A DNA stretch of 64,000 nucleotides, taken from NCBI RefSeq assembly GCF_003096575.1, contig NZ_QEKT01000001.1, positions 316,102 to 380,101 on the forward strand. Reading direction: 5' to 3'. Shown here in pieces: positions 27,758 to 35,894 of this stretch. The notes below the pieces were generated by a model. That model ran no database searches and was not told the DNA's origin. It worked only from the letters and a program-made list of their open reading frames with translations. Made by a program: the position numbers and the translations under genes. Every line of letters starts with the position of its first letter. The first letter of the stretch is position 1. The DNA comes from Convivina intestini (lineage in GTDB: Bacteria > Bacillota > Bacilli > Lactobacillales > Lactobacillaceae).

Positions 27758-28423
27758 AATGATTTGACTAATTGTAGCCACTACCTGTTCAATACTTTGA
27801 CCAGTCGTATCAACGACTTGGGCGTCTTGAGCCTTGGTAAGTGGACTAATCTCGCGGTGTGAATCTAAGTAATCGCGCTGTTCAATTTCTTTTTTAAGGG
27901 TTGGTAAATCAGCCGCAATCCCACGAGCTTGATTTTCCTTGTAACGACGTTGAGCGCGTTCATCAACACTGGCGATCAAATAAATTTTAACCTGGGCTTG
28001 GGGTAAAACAGTCGTGCCAATGTCACGCCCATCCATCACCACACCTCCCGCTTGGGCTAACTGTTGTTGTCGGCCAACCAAATCTTGACGGACAGCTGCA
28101 TAAGCAGCAACTTGGGAAACATGATTGGTAATCTCGCGTGACCGGATGGCTTCAGTGACTTCTTGACCATTAAGGAAGACGTGTTGCACTGGACTCCCCG
28201 GCTTAAACTCAATCTGTACCTGTGGCAATAAGGCGACAACGGCTGCTTCATCTTGATAGTCAATCCCAGCCAGCTTTGCAGCTAAGGTAATGGCCCGATA
28301 CATGGCCCCAGTATCAACATAAATATAGTGAAAGTTGTGGGCTAAAATTTTAGCAATGGTTGATTTACCAGCTGAGGCTGGGCCATCAATGGCAACTTGA
28401 AAATTTTGTGCAATTTCTGTCAT
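27737..28423 (-). CDS. cmk: cytidylate kinase
   Basis: Phosphorylates CMP and dCMP with ATP. It is 228 residues long, with P-loop [11 protein letters not shown] (about 12-22), the substrate segment [12 protein letters not shown] (about 35-46) and MDGRDIGT (about 129-136). It is the first of a conserved cmk-rpsA-der block and lies seven bases after the LysM gene. Confidence 0.97.
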   Translation of the reverse strand: MTEIAQNFQVAIDGPASAGKSTIAKILAHNFHYIYVDTGAMYRAITLAAKLAGIDYQDEAAVVALLPQVQIEFKPGSPVQHVFLNGQEVTEAIRSREITNHVSQVAAYAAVRQDLVGRQQQLAQAGGVVMDGRDIGTTVLPQAQVKIYLIASVDERAQRRYKENQARGIAADLPTLKKEIEQRDYLDSHREISPLTKAQDAQVVDTTGQSIEQVVATISQIIKNHQDS

Positions 28424-28429
28424 TATGAC

Positions 28430-28993
28430 TTACTTCACCCTCAATGCTTGACCAGCATACTGACTATAGTTGTTAGCATTCAAACCAGGATTCAAACTAA
28501 TTACTTGCTGAGTTGTCGTACCGTGTGAAACCGCAAAGTTGTACAAGGTCTGATTTTGTGCTAAGACGGCTGTATTACCAGTGGCAGCCTGACTGCTACT
28601 GGTACTTTGACTAGGCTGTTGACTGCTTGGCTGTGCACTTTCAGACATAGTGCTACTACTGTGTTCACTAGCAGCCGACGGTTGACTACTACTTTGGCTA
28701 GTGGTACTGCTTTTAGCAGAACTAGAAGAACTAGTTGATTCTGCTTTAGAAGAGGACGATTCCTTCTTACTGCTACTGTTTTTACTGGCACTGGGGCTAG
28801 GACGATTGCTGATGAGACCATAAATTGGCGCACTAGAAAGAAGTACTAGCGATACCATCACCAAAAACACGATTAAACGAGCATGGCCCTTCTTTTGATG
28901 AGCATCTTGTTTTGCAGCTTGCTTGTGTTCGGCTTTATCACGCAAACTCTTATTACGCAAACTACGGCTCATTGGTTGTTGATCTTCATTCAT
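28430..28993 (-). CDS. membrane-anchored LysM protein with Ser-rich stalk (YpbE-like)
   Basis: A 187-residue wall-associated protein. It has a charged cytoplasmic N-terminus (about 1-36), one membrane helix (ARLIVFLVMVSLVLLSSAPIYG region, about 37-58), a Ser/Gln/Thr-rich stalk (about 65-140) and a C-terminal LysM domain (about 142-187; NQTLYNFAVSHGTTTQQV). LysM binds peptidoglycan, so the protein probably tethers membrane to wall. The ATG at 28993 has GGAGG 8 nt upstream; a TTG five codons earlier overlaps it. B. subtilis ypbE lies in the same neighbourhood. Confidence 0.82.
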   Translation of the reverse strand: MNEDQQPMSRSLRNKSLRDKAEHKQAAKQDAHQKKGHARLIVFLVMVSLVLLSSAPIYGLISNRPSPSASKNSSSKKESSSSKAESTSSSSSAKSSTTSQSSSQPSAASEHSSSTMSESAQPSSQQPSQSTSSSQAATGNTAVLAQNQTLYNFAVSHGTTTQQVISLNPGLNANNYSQYAGQALRVK

Positions 28994-29063
28994 CAATTTA
29001 GCCTCCAATTAATTCCTAAAAACAGTTTACCATAGGGATTAACTAGAAAATGATAACCTTTTC

Positions 29064-29645
29064 TTAAGATTTGAAACGATTCTTAAATGGTGCGACAAGA
29101 ATCAATACAAAATAAGATACCCCTGACCAAAATAACCCTTCAACCAGATTAAATGGCAACACCATCCCCCACAGATAGGTTTTGGTACCGATAAATTTAC
29201 TAATATCAAAATGCGCAAATTCACTATACAAAGGCATAGCAATCGTTACATTGACTAGCAAAGCTACGACCGTCATGGCAAGCGTACTAACTACTAGGGC
29301 TAGTAGTTTACGTCCTTGTTGTTTGCCAAAATCAAATTCTGGCAAACAAAGTTTCAAGCCAATAATAAAAGTTAAGGCAACGGCCAAATTAACCGGCAAG
29401 CCAATATAAGTATTAACCCCACCATTTAACAGGAAAACTTTTAAAATCGTTCTTAAAACCAGCACCCAAACGGCACTGGTAAAATCTAACCAATAAAGGG
29501 CAATCACAACCGGAATAATCGAAAATTCAATTTTCAAAAACGATGCCCCCGGTATTAGTGAAAACTGCGGGAAAATCATTAAGGCAAACGAGATTGTTGC
29601 CAAAATACTGATAAGCGTGATTTGCTTAGTGCGAAGATGTTGCAT
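29064..29645 (-). CDS. ribU: riboflavin ECF transporter S-component
   Basis: A 193-residue membrane protein with about six helices. The RibU-like run around LKIEFSIIPVVIALYWLDF (about 47-65) and the Asn/Lys-rich VFLLNGGVNTYIGLPVN (about 79-95) are typical. It lies right after an FMN riboswitch and terminator, so FMN should switch it off. It would dock on the shared housekeeping EcfAAT module, whose genes are not in this window. The ATG at 29645 has AGGAGG upstream; the longer open frame runs back into the terminator and is not coding. Confidence 0.9.
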   Translation of the reverse strand: MQHLRTKQITLISILATISFALMIFPQFSLIPGASFLKIEFSIIPVVIALYWLDFTSAVWVLVLRTILKVFLLNGGVNTYIGLPVNLAVALTFIIGLKLCLPEFDFGKQQGRKLLALVVSTLAMTVVALLVNVTIAMPLYSEFAHFDISKFIGTKTYLWGMVLPFNLVEGLFWSGVSYFVLILVAPFKNRFKS

Positions 29646-29677
29646 GATAATTCCTCCTGAAATCTTGTGCGGACAAT

Positions 29678-29717
29678 AAAAAAACTGCCTTTCGTCTTCA
29701 GGGTTCACGAAAAGCAG
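29678..29717 (-). terminator. riboswitch-controlled terminator of ribU
   Basis: CTGCTTTTCGT / ACGAAAGGCAG stem followed by seven Ts on the minus strand, between the FMN aptamer and ribU. Confidence 0.88.
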
Positions 29718-29732
29718 CACAAAATGGGCTTT

Positions 29733-29855
29733 AACTTCTTTATACCCGACTTTACGGTCGGCTCTGGATTCTCACCAGATCAGCTACATTAGTAGGTCGC
29801 GGGCTTATCATGACTGCATCACCGCCGGTTAGGACTTTCACCTGACCCCGAAGTT
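29733..29855 (-). ncRNA. FMN riboswitch (RFN element)
   Basis: The P1 stem is AACTTC / GAAGTT. Inside, in order on the minus strand, are GGGGTCAGGTGAAAGTCC, ACCGGCGGT, GCCCGCGA, GGTGAGAATCCAGAGCC and the final GACCGTAAAGTCGGG arm, all RFN hallmarks. Its position before ribU means flavin limitation allows uptake. Confidence 0.95.
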
Positions 29856-29889
29856 ATTGAAATTATTAATATTCTATCACAAAAAGTAG

Positions 29890-30639
29890 TTATTTTCGAC
29901 GTAAATTACGATAATTTCCTTCTTTAAGACGCTTAATTTCATCATGCTTTAGTGGTCGATATTCACCAGGCTGCAGACCAACTAAATCTAAAAAGGCATA
30001 ACGCTGCCGAGTTAGTTTAATAACCGGAAGCCCGACCTTCGCTAACATTTCCTTCACCTGATGATTACGACCTTCATGAATGGTAATGGTAATCATACTG
30101 GTGTTTTTCGTGTGATCCCAGCGACTAATCGCCACCTTAGCTGGAGCCGTCTTACGACCATCAATAACCACTCCTTGGCGTAAAGGCTGAATCTGTTCTT
30201 CACTAGCCAAACCCTTGACCTTGGCTAAATAGGCTTTGTTTACCCGTTTTTTAGGGTGCATCAACTCGTTAGCCAAAGTACCATCATTGGTTAAGAGCAA
30301 AGCCCCAGTCGTATCATAGTCTAAACGGCCAACCGAATAAACCCGCTGGCTAACATCGCTTAATAAATCCACTACTGTATGGCGGTTCTTTTCATCGTGA
30401 TTGGTCGTCACGACACCACGAGGCTTATTAAGTAGATAGTAGACCAACTTTTCCCGTCCTTCAATTGGCACGCCATCCACGCTAACATGGTCATGGGGGC
30501 CAACCTTAGTTCCTAAAGTTCGCACAGTTTCCTGATTAACTTCAACTCGGCCAGTTGTAATTAATTCTTCAGCCCCACGGCGAGAAGCCAAGCCAGCCTG
30601 GGCAATCACTTTTTGCAGTCGTTCTTTTCCTTCATCCAT
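29890..30639 (-). CDS. rluB: 23S rRNA pseudouridine synthase B type
   Basis: RsuA/RluB-family enzyme of 249 residues. An S4 RNA-binding domain (about 5-52) precedes the catalytic domain with GRLDYDTTGALLLTNDG (about 100-116), whose Asp is catalytic. It isomerises a uridine in 23S rRNA. It is two bases downstream of scpB, as in many Firmicutes. Confidence 0.93.
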   Translation of the reverse strand: MDEGKERLQKVIAQAGLASRRGAEELITTGRVEVNQETVRTLGTKVGPHDHVSVDGVPIEGREKLVYYLLNKPRGVVTTNHDEKNRHTVVDLLSDVSQRVYSVGRLDYDTTGALLLTNDGTLANELMHPKKRVNKAYLAKVKGLASEEQIQPLRQGVVIDGRKTAPAKVAISRWDHTKNTSMITITIHEGRNHQVKEMLAKVGLPVIKLTRQRYAFLDLVGLQPGEYRPLKHDEIKRLKEGNYRNLRRK

Positions 30640-30641
30640 GC

Positions 30642-31250
30642 TTATGAGTCCTCTTCCTTTTCTGTTGGATTACCAGGCACTTCTACCGCACTAGCTTCAA
30701 ACAAATCCTGTGGATCGAGTTGACTATCAGCCAAATTTAATTCAGTAATATCTGGTAAATCAGGCAAATCTGCTAGATTTTCTAAGCCAAAATAATCTAA
30801 AAATTCAGGCGTGGTCACATACTCGAGCGGCCGCCCAATTTCATCTCGTCGACCACCCACGGCAATCAAGCGATATAGTAACAATTTTTGCAAGGTCCCA
30901 GCCGAAGACACCCCACGGATTTGTTCAATTTCTACTCGGGTGGCCGGTTGTTGATAAGCAATAATGACCAAGGTTTCCAATTGTGGTTGGGTCAATTTAT
31001 CGTTGACCGGTGAAACAAAGAGTCGATTCACCACCGAGCCTAAAGCTGGTTTAGTTACTAGCACATAACGCTCTTGATCCAAACGTAAGCTCAGGCCACT
31101 TTCAACTTGATTATAGCGTTGTTCCAGCTGTTCGAGTAAATGCGGCATAGCCGCGCGATCAAAGCCGGTCGCTTGGGCCAAATCATTCATACTAAGTCCT
31201 TCATCTCCAGCTACAAATAAAAGGGCTTCTAATTGACTAAGATTGTTCAT
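30642..31250 (-). CDS. scpB: condensin subunit ScpB
   Basis: Winged-helix partner of ScpA in the SMC-ScpAB complex. The 202-residue length and segments LEALLFVAGDEGLS (about 7-20), ETLVIIAYQQP and IRGVSSAGTLQKLL (about 95-127) match the family. The C-terminal acidic tail is variable. Its start overlaps the scpA end by 14 nt, so the two are translationally coupled. Confidence 0.95.
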   Translation of the reverse strand: MNNLSQLEALLFVAGDEGLSMNDLAQATGFDRAAMPHLLEQLEQRYNQVESGLSLRLDQERYVLVTKPALGSVVNRLFVSPVNDKLTQPQLETLVIIAYQQPATRVEIEQIRGVSSAGTLQKLLLYRLIAVGGRRDEIGRPLEYVTTPEFLDYFGLENLADLPDLPDITELNLADSQLDPQDLFEASAVEVPGNPTEKEEDS

Positions 31251-31992
31251 TGATTATCACTTTAATTAAGATTTCTGCTTGACGATTGCTTTGTGACAGC
31301 GCTATTTCACCAGATTTAGCCAGCTCCAACAAGGCCAAAAATAAGACCAATAAAAAATCACGCTCGTATATATCAGCCAACAGCTGATCTAAACTTAGGG
31401 CTTGATTGGGATGAGCTTGGGCTAAACGCTGACGTAAGGTATCAATTCCCTCACCAATGGTATAAGTTTCTTTTTGAATTTGACGGTGCTGCGGTATTTT
31501 AGCTTTTTGACGATTTAAAATACTATCAAAAGCTAACTGCAAATCAATTAGGGTCAAACCCGGGGTTAAATGAATTTCCTTTTGTTGGTTGGCATCCGTT
31601 AACTGAGTTGGTCGGGTAAAGGCATGTTGCTCTTGGGCTACCCGTTCTTGAAAAAAATCACTGGCCGCTTGGTAGCGATGGTAGACCAATAGACGGTCAA
31701 CCAGCTCTTGACGCGGGTCCTGGTAGTCATCTTCCAGCTCATCAACGGCCGCCGGGCGCGGTAACAAATCAATTGATTTTAAACGAATTAAATTGGCCGC
31801 CATGACTAAATATTCACTGGCAACATCTAATTCCATTGATTTTTGAACTCGAATAAAATCTAGATATTGCTGTGTAATTTGGGCAATTGGTAAGTCAAAA
31901 ATATTCATCTTATTTTTTTTAATAAGATGTAATAACAGGTCCAGTGGTCCCTCAAAATCAGTTAATTTAATTGTCAGGCTGGTGCTTGCGAT
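31237..31992 (-). CDS. scpA: condensin kleisin subunit ScpA with apparent non-canonical start
   Basis: Kleisin of the SMC-ScpAB condensin, bridging SMC heads. The first ATG (31908) would start inside the family, at NIFDLPIAQI. The same frame upstream encodes the conserved ScpA N-terminus TDFEGPLDLLLHLIKKNKM, with no ATG, GTG or TTG. GGAGG at 32001-32005 lies 5 and 8 nt before two consecutive ATC codons (31995 and 31992). Initiation at ATC 31992 gives 251 residues, the usual length, and overlaps the ribT end by 19 nt. The start choice is inference; a sequence error (ATG read as ATC) or a later CTG or ATT start are alternatives. Confidence 0.75.
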   Translation of the reverse strand: MASTSLTIKLTDFEGPLDLLLHLIKKNKMNIFDLPIAQITQQYLDFIRVQKSMELDVASEYLVMAANLIRLKSIDLLPRPAAVDELEDDYQDPRQELVDRLLVYHRYQAASDFFQERVAQEQHAFTRPTQLTDANQQKEIHLTPGLTLIDLQLAFDSILNRQKAKIPQHRQIQKETYTIGEGIDTLRQRLAQAHPNQALSLDQLLADIYERDFLLVLFLALLELAKSGEIALSQSNRQAEILIKVIINEQS

Positions 31993-32345
31993 GATGCTTG
32001 CCTCCAGTGTTGAACTAACTTTTGAGTTGCCAAACTGCCCATGATAAAGCTGTCCTGATTTAAATGCTGTAAATTATCCAACATTTGAAAATAATGTTCT
32101 TGTGAACGGACACCGGGAGTCAAAATAATATGCCGAACTAAAAGTAATTCGGGATTAATTTGTTCAACTCCCAGCAGGCCTTGAATCTGACTTTGAGGAT
32201 TTTCTTGCCAGACATATAAAGTCCGCGAAGACTTTTGATATTCGGCTAATTCGACATTTAAATGCGCGATTTCCTTTAGGCCGGGTAATAGTGAAAACAA
32301 ACCCATAACCATTTTTTCATCATCTTGACGTGATTTAATCAGCAT
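31974..32345 (-). CDS. ribT: RibT-like GNAT-fold protein
   Basis: A 123-residue protein matching RibT in length and N-terminus (MLIKSRQDDEKMVMGLFSLLP). It sits between xerD and scpA, the usual RibT position in Lactobacillales. RibT has a GNAT fold, but its substrate is not established; despite the name, it need not act in riboflavin synthesis. AGGAG lies 5 nt before the ATG, nine bases after xerD. Confidence 0.8.
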   Translation of the reverse strand: MLIKSRQDDEKMVMGLFSLLPGLKEIAHLNVELAEYQKSSRTLYVWQENPQSQIQGLLGVEQINPELLLVRHIILTPGVRSQEHYFQMLDNLQHLNQDSFIMGSLATQKLVQHWRQASSQAPA

Positions 32346-32353
32346 AAAAACTC

Positions 32354-33247
32354 CTAGGCGCGTGGATGAAATTCATCGTAGACCTGACTTAAATGTTTCT
32401 TTGAAATATGAGTATAAATCTGGGTCGTCGAAATATCGGAATGTCCTAATAGTTCTTGAACAATTCGCAAATCAGCGCCATTTTCCAGTAAATGGGTGGC
32501 AAAAGAATGACGGAGGGTGTGGGGGGAAATGTCTTTATTAATACCAGCTAGTAGTACTAACTTCTTAATAATTTTCCAAACACCTTGACGACTCAGTTGG
32601 CGACCATGGTCGTTTAAAAAAACGTAATCACTCTCGCCTTTTTTTAGTAATTGCGGGCGACTCTTGGCAAAATACTGTTTTAACCAATCCATAGCCAGAT
32701 CACCAATGGGGATAATTCGCTCCTTGTCACCCTTTCCCAGCGTCTGAATTAGCCCTAAATCCAAATGTAAGTCGCCCATTTTTAGATTGGTCAACTCACT
32801 AACCCGTAACCCACTAGCATACATCACTTCCAGTAGGGTTCGATTTCGTAAACCTAAAGGACTGGTCACCACGGGGGCTTGAAAAAGTTGATCAATCTCA
32901 TCAATGGTTAAAACAGCTGGTAAAGTAGCGGCTTTTTTAGGTGGCTTAACTTTGTCCATCGGATTATGACTGAGAACATTTTCGGCCTGAAGATAGGCAA
33001 AAAATTTGCGCAAGGTACTAACCATGTGCGCCACACTACTAGTAGAAGCCCCCTTGGTCTTTAAATGATTTAACCAATCTAAAATAACCAAATAATCAAT
33101 TTGCTGGGGAGTGATCTTTTGGGTTGATAAATAAAGTAAAAAGTGCCGTAAATCTTGCCGGTAACTCTTAATCGTATTAACCGACAACCCCCGCTCAATT
33201 TGAATGTAGCGCAGATAATCCACTACTTGATCATTCAGGGTTTCCAT
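32354..33247 (-). CDS. xerD: chromosome-dimer tyrosine recombinase XerD
   Basis: Site-specific recombinase of 297 residues that resolves chromosome dimers at dif. An N-terminal SAM-like core-binding domain (about 1-90) precedes the catalytic domain with R148 (ASGLRVSEL), K172 (GKGDKER), H243 and R246 (HTLRHSFATHLL), H269 (LLGHSD) and the nucleophile Y278 (QIYTH). The ATG at 33247 gives the family N-terminus and overlaps the cvfB end by 17 nt. The housekeeping neighbours rule out a phage integrase. Confidence 0.95.
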   Translation of the reverse strand: METLNDQVVDYLRYIQIERGLSVNTIKSYRQDLRHFLLYLSTQKITPQQIDYLVILDWLNHLKTKGASTSSVAHMVSTLRKFFAYLQAENVLSHNPMDKVKPPKKAATLPAVLTIDEIDQLFQAPVVTSPLGLRNRTLLEVMYASGLRVSELTNLKMGDLHLDLGLIQTLGKGDKERIIPIGDLAMDWLKQYFAKSRPQLLKKGESDYVFLNDHGRQLSRQGVWKIIKKLVLLAGINKDISPHTLRHSFATHLLENGADLRIVQELLGHSDISTTQIYTHISKKHLSQVYDEFHPRA

Positions 33248-34112
33248 CCTTGACCACCAACCTCGTTCCTTCTGGAACCTGTTCAATCAATCCCTGCTTA
33301 TAAAGACGACCTAGGGCCCGCTTAAATTGCGCTTTACTAAAGCCAAACTGGGCTCGGATAGCCTCTGGATTACTCTTATCGTTGAAAGGTAGGAAATGAT
33401 CAGCCTTACGTTGTAACTGCAATAACAAAAAGCGAGCATCCTCATCCATCACTTGATAAGCCAAGGGTTTCAGTGAAAGGTTTAAGACACCTTGTTCGTT
33501 AACGCCGATGATACGAGCTTCCACCTGCTCTCCTAAACGAGGTTCACTATCCCGCTGTGATGGATGAATGAAACCTAAATAGCATTCAGGTGTAATAACC
33601 AAGGTGCCGGCCATCTTATTACGATACACTGTGGCCTTGGTTTTGTGATTTTCTTTGACTTGTGGATTAGCTCGCCGCGCAACCGACTGGACAATATCAG
33701 CTTGGGCAATTTCACCCCACAAAAGACCTTTATGATCTTCTTTTAGGGATAGTAACAGCCGATCACCCTTTTGAGGCCACAGAGTCTTGATTGTAGGTAA
33801 ATCATCCAAAGAAACCACAATATCTTTGTTTGGTAAACCAATATCCACGAAGATACCCAAATCGTGCCGGTTGGCAACCACCGTGCCCCAGGCGTATCGG
33901 TCCTTTTGAACCGCTGGAATGGTCTTACTAATTTGTAATTGGTGATTTTGGTTACGGTAAGCAAAGCCAGTCACCCAACCACCTAATTTCAATGGCTTTT
34001 GTAACTCAACTTTTTCAATTTGATAAGTTAATCCATCTACTTGAGCGAAAAAATACTCATCATTTTGATCCGTAACTTGCGCCTTGATCGTACTTCCAAT
34101 AATTGGCGTCAT
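33231..34112 (-). CDS. cvfB: S1-domain RNA-binding protein CvfB
   Basis: A 293-residue CvfB/YitL-type protein with several S1-like beta-barrels (DRYAWGTVVANRHDLGIFVDIG near 71-92, and ECYLGFIHPSQRD near 178-190) and a C-terminal winged helix (FGFSKAQFKRALGRLYKQGLI region, about 254-274). CvfB homologues bind RNA and affect expression of virulence and envelope genes. It is the first gene of the cvfB-xerD-ribT-scpAB string. Confidence 0.88.
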   Translation of the reverse strand: MTPIIGSTIKAQVTDQNDEYFFAQVDGLTYQIEKVELQKPLKLGGWVTGFAYRNQNHQLQISKTIPAVQKDRYAWGTVVANRHDLGIFVDIGLPNKDIVVSLDDLPTIKTLWPQKGDRLLLSLKEDHKGLLWGEIAQADIVQSVARRANPQVKENHKTKATVYRNKMAGTLVITPECYLGFIHPSQRDSEPRLGEQVEARIIGVNEQGVLNLSLKPLAYQVMDEDARFLLLQLQRKADHFLPFNDKSNPEAIRAQFGFSKAQFKRALGRLYKQGLIEQVPEGTRLVVKDGNPE

Positions 34113-34149
34113 GCAAAATTTCCTTTATTCCTTCAACTAATCTGCAAAC

Positions 34150-34608
34150 TTACTTGGCTAGCTCTGCTAACAGTGTTTTAACCCGGTCGGCTACTACTTT
34201 TCCATCGGCACGGCCCTTAACTTGACCAGAAACAATGCCCATTACCTTACCCATGTCACTAGGACCAGTAGCGCCACTTTGCTTGATGGCTGCCTGCACA
34301 ATTTCGGTAATCTCATTATCATCTAGCTGCTTTGGCATGTAGCGACTCAGCAAATCAAGTTCTTTTTGGGTCTTGTCGGCTAAATCTTGGCGTTGTCCGT
34401 CAATAAATTCTTGCAGTGAATCCTTACGCTGTTTAACTTCTCGGGCAATCACGGCCAACTCTTCATCCCGATTAAGATCATCTTTTTTAAGTTGAATCTT
34501 TTCATTCATCACCGCTGACTTTAACTGGCGGATTACTGAAAGAAGGTCTTTTTCTTGGGCCTTCATGGCTACTTTCATATCATTTTGTAACTGGTTTAAA
34601 AGAGACAT
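34150..34608 (-). CDS. yqeY: GatB/YqeY domain protein
   Basis: A 152-residue YqeY protein related to the tRNA-binding tail domain of GatB. SVIRQLKSAVMNEKI (about 24-38) and the C-terminal MGKVMGIVSGQVKGRADGK (about 122-140) are conserved. It may assist tRNA-dependent amidation, but its role is not proven. It follows rpsU, as in many Firmicutes. Confidence 0.9.
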   Translation of the reverse strand: MSLLNQLQNDMKVAMKAQEKDLLSVIRQLKSAVMNEKIQLKKDDLNRDEELAVIAREVKQRKDSLQEFIDGQRQDLADKTQKELDLLSRYMPKQLDDNEITEIVQAAIKQSGATGPSDMGKVMGIVSGQVKGRADGKVVADRVKTLLAELAK

Positions 34609-34660
34609 ACATTGCTCACTTTCCGATATTTATATACTCAGTCTACCACGACTGCTAAAG

Positions 34661-34687
34661 AAAAAACGCCACCAACGTGACGTTTTT
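34661..34687 (-). terminator. intrinsic terminator after rpsU
   Basis: AAAAACGTCAC / GTGGCGTTTTT stem with a 4-nt loop and T-run on the minus strand, between rpsU and yqeY. Confidence 0.85.
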
Positions 34688-34694
34688 AATCGAA

Positions 34695-34883
34695 TTAACG
34701 ATTCTTCTTCTTTTTGTTGCGCTTACGAGCAGCTTCTGACTTTAACTTACGCTCTACAGAAGGCTTAATGTAAAATTCACGCTTACGGTATTCTTGGAGA
34801 GTTCCGTCTTTTGAAACACCACGCTTAAAACGACGCAATGCATCATCCAAAGATTCATTCTTACGAACAATAACCTTGGCCAT
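34695..34883 (-). CDS. rpsU: 30S ribosomal protein S21
   Basis: A 62-residue basic protein beginning [19 protein letters not shown], the standard S21 N-terminus, and ending in a Lys/Arg-rich tail. A strong GGGAGGGAT site precedes the ATG. It is followed by a terminator and then yqeY. Confidence 0.97.
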   Translation of the reverse strand: MAKVIVRKNESLDDALRRFKRGVSKDGTLQEYRKREFYIKPSVERKLKSEAARKRNKKKKNR

Positions 34884-34983
34884 GTCGATCCCTCCCTTCC
34901 AGCACTGTATTTCGCTAACACGACATGCAATATAACGAAGTTTATTATCTCAAATAAAAGACCATTCGTCAACCAAAAAATCA

Positions 34984-35853
34984 CTAGGCTTCCGGTACGT
35001 GGAAGCGACCTCCAGTTGACTCAACCTTCCAACCACTGTAAAAAGCATGCGGATCAACCGCTTGAATGGCTTCTCGTAATTCTGGTAGCTCATACTGAGT
35101 AACAACTGTAAATAAAATTGCTCGTTCCTGACCAGTATAACCACCCTGCGCATTATCAACAACAGTTACCCCGTGCTGCATTTTACACTGAATGGCCTCA
35201 ACCATCTCTTGGGGTTTGGTCGTAACAATCATTTCTTGCATCTGTTGCTGACGGGTGAAGAAAAAGTCAATTAATTGGGCACTAATAAAGACCCCAATAA
35301 TGGAATATAGGGCGTACTTCCAGCCATAAGTTACACCGGCGCCCACCATAATAAGCGCATTGAACGCCAAATTAACCGAACCAATTTTATAGCCTAAATG
35401 CCGCTTGACAATCATGCCAATAATATCAAGGCCACCTGTCCCAACCCCACAGCGAAGAGCCGTTCCTACCGCCATTCCGTTTAAGGCTCCTCCAAAAATC
35501 GCATTAATCAAAGGATCTGGTGTTAAAACGGTGTTGGTAGAAAATAGTGGTACTAAGAGTGCACTAAGTAAAACGGCCCCAGTGGTAAAAATCGCAAATC
35601 GACGTGACAATTGAATCCAAGCCAAGACCAAAAGCGGTAAATTGGTCAAGGCCAAAGCCCAGGCAATGGGGATTTGATTATTGGTTAAAGTAGACAATAA
35701 CTGGGCAAAGCCGGTAAAACCAGACGAATAGACGTGCCCAGGCAACCAAAAATAGTTCATAGCTACCGCTAAGACGACCGCATAAAAGATAGCCCCAGCA
35801 ATTTGCCGTAAATAAAAGTGCTTCAATGAATTCCGTAAATATTTCGTAATCAT
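34984..35853 (-). CDS. YitT-family membrane protein
   Basis: A 289-residue protein with five or six N-terminal helices (DUF161/YitT part, about 15-200) and a C-terminal cytoplasmic DUF2179-like domain (about 210-289, containing ERAILFTVVTQYELPELREAI in pieces). Family members are common in Firmicutes; no transported substrate is established. It appears monocistronic. Confidence 0.87.
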   Translation of the reverse strand: MITKYLRNSLKHFYLRQIAGAIFYAVVLAVAMNYFWLPGHVYSSGFTGFAQLLSTLTNNQIPIAWALALTNLPLLVLAWIQLSRRFAIFTTGAVLLSALLVPLFSTNTVLTPDPLINAIFGGALNGMAVGTALRCGVGTGGLDIIGMIVKRHLGYKIGSVNLAFNALIMVGAGVTYGWKYALYSIIGVFISAQLIDFFFTRQQQMQEMIVTTKPQEMVEAIQCKMQHGVTVVDNAQGGYTGQERAILFTVVTQYELPELREAIQAVDPHAFYSGWKVESTGGRFHVPEA

Positions 35854-35894
35854 AAATTTTTATCCCATTCTACCAAGCTAATGATTAGTTGGGA

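Noticed and set aside
29646-29720. Longer N-terminus of ribU
   Set aside because: The extra codons run through the riboswitch terminator; the ATG at 29645 has a strong ribosome site.
32354-33247. Phage or transposon integrase
   Set aside because: The tyrosine recombinase has XerD length and lies in the conserved cvfB-xerD-ribT-scpAB block; no att repeats or phage genes are near.
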